Below, piece after piece: positions 59,257 through 64,000 of a stretch of 64,000 nucleotides of DNA. The position numbers and the translations under genes were made by a program. The notes beneath the pieces were generated by a model. The model was given only the letters and a program-made list of their open reading frames with translations, was not told the DNA's origin and searched no databases. The DNA lies in NCBI RefSeq assembly GCF_036346855.1, contig NZ_CP107841.1, positions 2,484,001 to 2,548,000 on the forward strand. The letters run 5' to 3'. The stretch's first letter is position 1; each line of letters opens with the position of its first letter. Source of the stretch: Streptomyces europaeiscabiei. Lineage in GTDB: Bacteria > Actinomycetota > Actinomycetes > Streptomycetales > Streptomycetaceae.

Positions 59257-60621
59257 TCAGGCCACGAAGTCTCCCTCACGGGTCTCCGGCAGTGCCACCA
59301 GACACAGCAGGCTCACCAGGCACAACCCACCCGTGTAGAACCCGAGCACCAGCGGAGACGACCACTGGCTGTTCAGCCACGTCGCGACCAGCGGAGCGAA
59401 GCCGCCGCCCAGCGTGTTCGCCAGGATGAACGCCGCCGACGCCCCCGTGTAGCGCAACCTCGCCGGGAACAGCTCCGCGAGGAACGCCGCCACCGGGGAG
59501 AACATCAGTGCGAGCAGCATGAGCCCGATGGTGTACGCACCGGTGATGACGAGCCCGTTGCCCGTGCTGAGGGACGCGTACATGGGGACGGCCCACACGA
59601 CGCAGCCGGCCGCACCCGTCAGCATGATCGGCCGGCGTCCGATCCGGTCGGCGAGCCGGGCGACGGGCAGGGTGATCGCGATCCCGGCCGCCGCCCCGAC
59701 ACTCGCGGCGGTGAGCATCGTGTTCTGGGGGATGCCGAGCGACTTCGGCCCGTAGGACAGGCTGTAGACGATCGTCAGGTAGTACACGGCGGAGCCGCCG
59801 ATCGCCGCGCCCGTGCCGAGCAGCAGCCGGCCGGGGTACCGCGCGATGAGCGCACCGAGCGGGAAGCGCGCCGCCGGGGACGCCGGGGAGTCCGCCTGCG
59901 ATACCGAGCCCTTGAACACCGGAGACTCCGACACCGTCGTCCGTACCCACAACCCGACCAGGACGAGCACCGCGCTGAGCAGGAACGGAATGCGCCAGGC
60001 CCACTCGGTGAAGCCGTCGCGGCCCACGATGTTGAGGGTGGGGAGGATGACGGCGCTGGAGAGCAGGAAGCCGAGGGAGGGGCCGATGTTCGGGACGGCT
60101 GCGTACAGCGCGCGACGGCCGGGCGGGGCGTGCTCGGCGGCCAGCAGCACCGCGCCGCCCCACTCGCCGCCCATGCTGACGCCCTGCAGCAGACGGAGGG
60201 TCACCAGGAGGACGGGGGCGAGGAGTCCGGCGCTCTCGTAGGTCGGGAGCAGGCCGACGCCGACCGTCGCGATGCCCATGAGCAGGAGGGACGCGACCAG
60301 GGCCCGCCGACGGCCCAGCCGGTCGCCGATCGTGCCGAAGAGGACGACCCCGAGGGGACGGGACAGGAAGGCCGCGGCGAAGGTGAGGAACGCGGCGAGG
60401 GAGGAGACGGTCGGGTTGCCGGAGGGGAAGAACGCGGGTCCGAGGACGAGCGCGGAGGCCGTTCCGTAGACGGCGAAGTCGTAGTACTCGATCGTCGTGC
60501 CGATGAGGCTCGCGGCGGCGACCTTGGGCGCCTTGCTCGACTCGGCCGGCGCGGAGGCCGGTAACGCGACCGGTCTGGGGTCCACTGCCTCGGCGACGGT
60601 CTCGGACGGGGATTCGGGCAT
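59257..60621 (-). CDS. MFS metabolite:H+ symporter (MHS family)
   Basis: A 454-residue, 12-helix transporter. SLIGTTIEYYDFAVYGTASAL (about 39-59) and GDRLGRRRALVAS (about 98-110), QGVSMGGEWGGAVLLAAEHAP (about 145-165) are MHS-family marks, seen in shikimate, proline/betaine, citrate and alpha-ketoglutarate carriers. The start MPESPSETVAEAV is preferred; a longer frame adds a Pro-rich stretch without conservation. Substrate unknown; proximity to the biosynthetic genes may be coincidental. Confidence 0.9.
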   Translation of the reverse strand: MPESPSETVAEAVDPRPVALPASAPAESSKAPKVAAASLIGTTIEYYDFAVYGTASALVLGPAFFPSGNPTVSSLAAFLTFAAAFLSRPLGVVLFGTIGDRLGRRRALVASLLLMGIATVGVGLLPTYESAGLLAPVLLVTLRLLQGVSMGGEWGGAVLLAAEHAPPGRRALYAAVPNIGPSLGFLLSSAVILPTLNIVGRDGFTEWAWRIPFLLSAVLVLVGLWVRTTVSESPVFKGSVSQADSPASPAARFPLGALIARYPGRLLLGTGAAIGGSAVYYLTIVYSLSYGPKSLGIPQNTMLTAASVGAAAGIAITLPVARLADRIGRRPIMLTGAAGCVVWAVPMYASLSTGNGLVITGAYTIGLMLLALMFSPVAAFLAELFPARLRYTGASAAFILANTLGGGFAPLVATWLNSQWSSPLVLGFYTGGLCLVSLLCLVALPETREGDFVA

Positions 60622-61163
60622 GGGGGACTCACTTCCGGTACGCCCGGACACGAATGGTCCGGGCCCAGATGGTGGGGACGGCCACGCATGAAACACGAAC
60701 CGGAGTGCGACTGTCACCCTAGGCCGGGAAATTCGATTCCCACAAGGAAGTCCCGGGGGGAAACTCACCGGAGGCTTCGTCGAATTATTTCGACGGAAAG
60801 GCAGAGTAAGCGTCGATTACACGCGACAACGACATTTAAAGCAGGTGATCCCATGAATCCCATGGATCCCATGTGATCCCGCTATGTGCGGGGACAGGTC
60901 GCCAGAATGTGCCACGAACACCACGCCTGGACGCCGTCAACCCCGTGGATCCTGTCAAGCAGCTATCAAATAGTCATGTGTCGGCGTGCATAAAAATTTG
61001 CCGATGGTCACGCCTTGCCAACCCCCGATCACCCACGGAATGCTGACGTGCGGCAGAACTTGAAAGTTCTACGACCATCGTTTTTCGGACATGGAGACCG
61101 CATCGGGTTGCCGCGGTTCGACTTTCTGAAATGCGGCCTCAGAGCCGGGAAGGCGCATTACCC
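60622..61163. other. 542-bp AT-richer regulatory gap before the biosynthetic genes
   Basis: No gene. GC content is clearly lower than in the surroundings. It contains a hairpin CGTCGAA-TTAT-TTCGACG (60778-60795), a seven-codon ATG frame MNPMDPM (60853-60876), and a palindrome AGAACTT-GA-AAGTTCT (61055-61070) about 95 bases before the aldolase start. These are candidate operator and promoter sites of the cluster. Confidence 0.6.
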
Positions 61164-61997
61164 ATGCTGAAAACTGGCAAGCCATTACGTTGGAGAAGAC
61201 TTTCGCTGGCCGGTGACGACCGGCATTTGCTCATACCGCTCGATCACAGCGTTTCGGACGGTCCGGTCGCCCCTCCGGGCCAATGGGACGAGCTGCTGAG
61301 GGAACTGGTGGCCGGCGGGGCTGACGGGATCATCGTCCACAAGGGGCGGGCCCGCACGCTCGCCCCGGACCTCCTCAAGAGCTGCGCGCTGGTGGTGCAT
61401 CTGAGCGCCAGTACGGCCTGTTCCGCCGATGTCGACGCCAAGGTACTGGTCGGTGATGTCGAGGAGGCGGTGGCACTCGGCGCGGACGCGGTCAGCGTCC
61501 ATGTGAACATCGGCTCGGACACCGAGGGGCGGCAGCTCTCCGACCTTGGCGCGGTGGCACGTTCGTGCGACACCTGGGGCATGCCGCTGATCGCGATGGT
61601 GTATCCGCGCGGCCCCCGGATCGAGAACCCGCACGATCCCGTCCTCCTCGCGCACATCGTGAACGTCGCCGCCGATCTGGGCGCCGACATGGTGAAGACC
61701 ACCGTCGCCCTGCCCCTGGACCGGATGGCCGAGGTGGTGGCCCACAGCCCCATCCCCGTCCTCGCGGCCGGCGGTCCACCGGACGGCTCCGACCTGATCG
61801 AGTACGGCACCGCCGTGATGGCGGCCGGCTGCCGGGGGCTCGCCGTCGGCCGCCGGATCTTCTCCTCCCCCTCCCCCGCCGCCCTGGTGGCCCGGCTCGC
61901 CGCGGTGGTGCACGGGCACACCGGCGACGGCCTCCCGGATGGCATGAGCATGACCACCCACACCCATTACTCGACGATCGTGGCAGGTGTCGCATGA
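61164..61997 (+). CDS. GriI-like aldolase, 2-amino-4,5-dihydroxy-6-oxo-7-(phosphooxy)heptanoate synthase
   Basis: A 277-residue class I aldolase of the DhnA/ADH-synthase family. LLIPLDHSVSDGP (about 22-34), VHVNIGSDTEG, IAMVYPRGPRI (catalytic Tyr, about 152) and ADMVKTTVALP (Schiff-base Lys, about 178) are visible. GriI joins aspartate semialdehyde and dihydroxyacetone phosphate in the grixazone pathway; the archaeal relatives make ADH for shikimate. Coupling to a GriH-like gene favours the former. Codon 8 is TTA (61185-61187). The upstream stretch reads GAAGG ten bases before the ATG. Confidence 0.88.
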   Translation: MLKTGKPLRWRRLSLAGDDRHLLIPLDHSVSDGPVAPPGQWDELLRELVAGGADGIIVHKGRARTLAPDLLKSCALVVHLSASTACSADVDAKVLVGDVEEAVALGADAVSVHVNIGSDTEGRQLSDLGAVARSCDTWGMPLIAMVYPRGPRIENPHDPVLLAHIVNVAADLGADMVKTTVALPLDRMAEVVAHSPIPVLAAGGPPDGSDLIEYGTAVMAAGCRGLAVGRRIFSSPSPAALVARLAAVVHGHTGDGLPDGMSMTTHTHYSTIVAGVA

Positions 61998-63232
61998 GGT
62001 TCGCATGGATCGATCTCCGTGAAGTACCCCGTCCGCAGCTCCAGGCGGTGGTGGACGCGGCCGTCCACGCCCGGATGGCCGGAGTGGTCTGTGCCGACGC
62101 CGAGTTGCTGGGGACTCTGCCGCCGACGGTGACCCGGGTGCTGGTGTCCGGGGAGCCGGCCGCGGCGGTCGCGCGGAAGGCCGGCGAGAAGGCCGCCGAC
62201 AAGGGGGGCAAGGAGGCCAAGGGCACGGGCGAGGCCAAGCCCGCCGGCACCGGCGAGGCCCTCGCCGGCGCCGGGATCGACGTCCTGCTGCGGAAGTTCA
62301 CCACCCAGGACGAGCTGGACGCCCTCGCCGCGGAGAACCGGGCCGCCACCCGTGCGTCCGCCACGGGTACGCCGGTCACCGGTACGCCCGTGGCCGGCTT
62401 CGTCGACGTACGGGACGACCGCACCCTCCAGCTGTCGTGCGTGGGCGCGATGGCACTGCCGTACACGGTGATCCACTTCGCCGACCCGACGAAGATCCCG
62501 CTGGAGATCGTGCTCGCGGCGGCCGAGTCGGCTGAGGGCAAGCTGGTGACGGTCGTCGGCGATCTGGAGGAGGCGGCCATCGTCTTCGACGTGCTCGAAC
62601 GCGGTTCGGACGGCATCCTGTTCACGCCCCGCAGCGCCGACGACGTGTTCGCGCTGGCCCGGCTGCTGGAGGCGACGACACCGCAGCTGGAGCTGTCCAC
62701 GCTGACGGTGGAGAGCATCCGGCACGTCGGGCTCGGCGACCGGGTCTGTGTGGACACCTGCTCGCACTTCGAGGAGGACGAGGGCATCCTCGTCGGCTCG
62801 TACTCGTCCGGTTTCGTGCTCTGCTGCAGCGAGACACACCCGCTGCCGTACATGCCGACCCGGCCGTTCCGGGTCAACGCCGGTGCCCTGCACTCGTACA
62901 CGCTGGGCCCCGACAACCGCACCAACTACCTCAGCGAGGTCGGCTCCGGCAGCGCCCTGCTGGCCGTCGGCGCCGACGGCCGCACCCGGCGGGTGGTGGT
63001 CGGACGGGCCAAGCTGGAGTCCCGGCCGCTGCTGGAGATCCGTACCCACGCGGAGGACGGGCGGCTGGTGAGCCTGACCGTGCAGGACGACTGGCATGTA
63101 CGGGTGCTCGGTCCGGGCGGCAAGGTCCTCAACGTCACCGAGTTGCAGACCGGTGACGAGCTGCTCGGCTATCTGGCGCAGGACAAGCGCCACGTGGGCC
63201 TGCCCATCGGCGAGTTCTGCAAGGAGGTCTGA
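61994..63232 (+). CDS. GriH-like 3-amino-4-hydroxybenzoate synthase (3-dehydroquinate synthase II family)
   Basis: A 412-residue protein of the archaeal-type DHQ synthase II family. VGSYSSGFVLCCSETHPLPYMPTRPFRVNAG (split about 275-305), LSEVGSGSALLAVGADGRTR and VVVGRAKLESRPLLEI are conserved. GriH cyclises the GriI product to 3-amino-4-hydroxybenzoic acid with metal. ATGA overlap with the aldolase gene. A Lys/Ala/Gly-rich insertion (residues about 57-93, KAGEKAADKGGKEAKGTGEA and on) interrupts the N-terminal region and is atypical. Confidence 0.88.
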   Translation: MRFAWIDLREVPRPQLQAVVDAAVHARMAGVVCADAELLGTLPPTVTRVLVSGEPAAAVARKAGEKAADKGGKEAKGTGEAKPAGTGEALAGAGIDVLLRKFTTQDELDALAAENRAATRASATGTPVTGTPVAGFVDVRDDRTLQLSCVGAMALPYTVIHFADPTKIPLEIVLAAAESAEGKLVTVVGDLEEAAIVFDVLERGSDGILFTPRSADDVFALARLLEATTPQLELSTLTVESIRHVGLGDRVCVDTCSHFEEDEGILVGSYSSGFVLCCSETHPLPYMPTRPFRVNAGALHSYTLGPDNRTNYLSEVGSGSALLAVGADGRTRRVVVGRAKLESRPLLEIRTHAEDGRLVSLTVQDDWHVRVLGPGGKVLNVTELQTGDELLGYLAQDKRHVGLPIGEFCKEV

Positions 63233-63238
63233 GGCCAC

Positions 63239-64000
63239 ATGGGCGAACTCGTGGCGGCCGCGGCCCGCGAGGACGGGATGGGCGTCCTGGTCCAACGGCT
63301 GTTCGACGCGCGGGACGACGGCCTGCCGTATCTGACACACCGGCAGGAGTCCGTCGGGCGGGGCGAGTTACGGGAACGGGTGGCCAAGCAGGCCGCCGTG
63401 TTCGCCGGCTATGACATCGGGCCCGGCAGCACGGTGGGGCTGCGGACGCCGCCCAGTTTCACCCAGGTCGAGGTGCTGCTCGCGCTGTGGCGGCTGGGCG
63501 CTCAGGTGATGCTGTTCGACTTCCGGCTGAAGCCCGCCGAGGTGGACGCGCTCTGCGCCACCTGCCGGCCTCAGTTCATGGTCCGGGCCGGGTCCAACGT
63601 CCGGGCTGCGTTCGGCTTCCGGCCCGAGTACGAGGTCGCCACCGAGTGCCGCAGGGCCGGGCAACCGGCTGCGGGCCCGCACCGGCTGGTCCAGTTCAGC
63701 TCGGGCTCCACCGGGCGGCCGAAGGTGATCGGCAGGACCGCCGCGTCGATCGCCGCCGAGATCGAGTCGTTCGGGGCGGTCCCCGGTATGCCGGGCGAGG
63801 GCGACCGGCTGTTGCTGCTCAGCTCGACAGCGCACAGCTTCGGACTGCTCGGCGGGCTGCTGCACTCGCTGGCCGCCGGCGTCTCCGTCGTCTTCGCGCC
63901 CCGGGTCTCGGCCCGCGACATCCTGCGAACCTCGGTCGAGCACCGCATCACGCACCTGTTCGGGGTGCCGATGCACTTCGAACTGCTCGCCGCCGCCCTC
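63239..64000 (+). CDS. acyl/aryl-AMP ligase (adenylate-forming), 3' end outside window
   Basis: 254 codons are visible and the frame is open to the window edge. GPHRLVQFSSGSTGRPKVIGR (about 145-165) is the AMP-binding signature; LRTPPSFTQVEVLLALWRLGAQVMLFDFRLKP matches the N-terminal domain of benzoate/fatty-acid-type ligases, and SSTAHSFGLLGGLLHSLAAG follows. AAGGAGG lies 11 bases before the ATG, overlapping the previous stop. It probably activates 3-amino-4-hydroxybenzoate or a derived acyl chain. Codon 44 is TTA (63368-63370). Confidence 0.88.
   Translation, partial: MGELVAAAAREDGMGVLVQRLFDARDDGLPYLTHRQESVGRGELRERVAKQAAVFAGYDIGPGSTVGLRTPPSFTQVEVLLALWRLGAQVMLFDFRLKPAEVDALCATCRPQFMVRAGSNVRAAFGFRPEYEVATECRRAGQPAAGPHRLVQFSSGSTGRPKVIGRTAASIAAEIESFGAVPGMPGEGDRLLLLSSTAHSFGLLGGLLHSLAAGVSVVFAPRVSARDILRTSVEHRITHLFGVPMHFELLAAAL

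Noticed and set aside
60853..60876. Leader peptide MNPMDPM before the cluster
   Set aside because: Seven codons with repeated CCCATG motif and no coupling to a gene; 290 bases from the next start. Kept only as a note in the gap.

Overview
This window is chromosomal DNA from a Streptomyces or a very close relative. The GC content is very high, third codon positions are almost always G or C, genes overlap by ATGA or TGATG, many transcripts look leaderless (TANNNT, 7 bases, then the start codon), and the order suf operon, ctaA, ctaB, tkt-tal-zwf-opcA-pgl is the streptomycete core layout. No rRNA operon, CRISPR array, prophage or intact insertion sequence was seen. Layout, left to right. 1-14.8 kb is a plant-polymer and sugar-acid locus on the minus strand: GntR regulator, KDG/DHDPS-family dehydratase or aldolase, L-arabinonate-type dehydratase, two sugar ABC permeases, a secreted family 1 pectate lyase, a Gfo/Idh oxidoreductase and a DUF6807 protein. 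After a short unrelated stretch (MBL hydrolase, maleylpyruvate-isomerase-like protein, a truncated MFS gene, a small secreted protein) comes a divergent uronate pair: 5-dehydro-4-deoxyglucarate dehydratase with an uncharacterised partner, opposite uronate dehydrogenase. 15-18.8 kb has a TerD-family protein and an ACC deaminase with its GntR regulator. Together these suggest life on plant material. 18.9-20.96 kb holds the most unusual feature: a Ro60 (TROVE) protein gene preceded by two tandem RNA genes that fold as YrlA-type Y RNAs, each with a circularly permuted tRNA-like domain. 21-29.3 kb carries a PhoX-type phosphatase with PHO boxes, a secreted nuclease, an SRPBCC/ArsR pair and small membrane proteins. 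29.5-36.5 kb has dapA and dapD of lysine/peptidoglycan synthesis, two ECF sigma factor plus membrane-protein pairs, and an SMR efflux/TetR pair with clear operators. 36.7-37.7 kb is a membrane-anchored AbfB-domain protein. 37.8-44.4 kb is the complete SUF Fe-S assembly operon (sufR-B-D-Rieske-C-S-U-SufT-like), read leftward under SufR. 44.5-51.8 kb has an AAC(3)-family acetyltransferase, an ABC-2 exporter whose two genes are separated by a 92-bp tandem duplication, haem A and haem O synthesis genes, a nucleotidyltransferase and an amidohydrolase. 52.2-59 kb is the oxidative and non-oxidative pentose phosphate operon. After an MHS-family transporter and an AT-richer regulatory gap, the last 2.8 kb begins a biosynthetic gene cluster: GriI-like aldolase and GriH-like cyclase, which would make 3-amino-4-hydroxybenzoate from aspartate semialdehyde and dihydroxyacetone phosphate, then an acyl-adenylating enzyme. 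Two of these three genes carry rare TTA leucine codons, which points to bldA-dependent expression. The cluster continues beyond the window.
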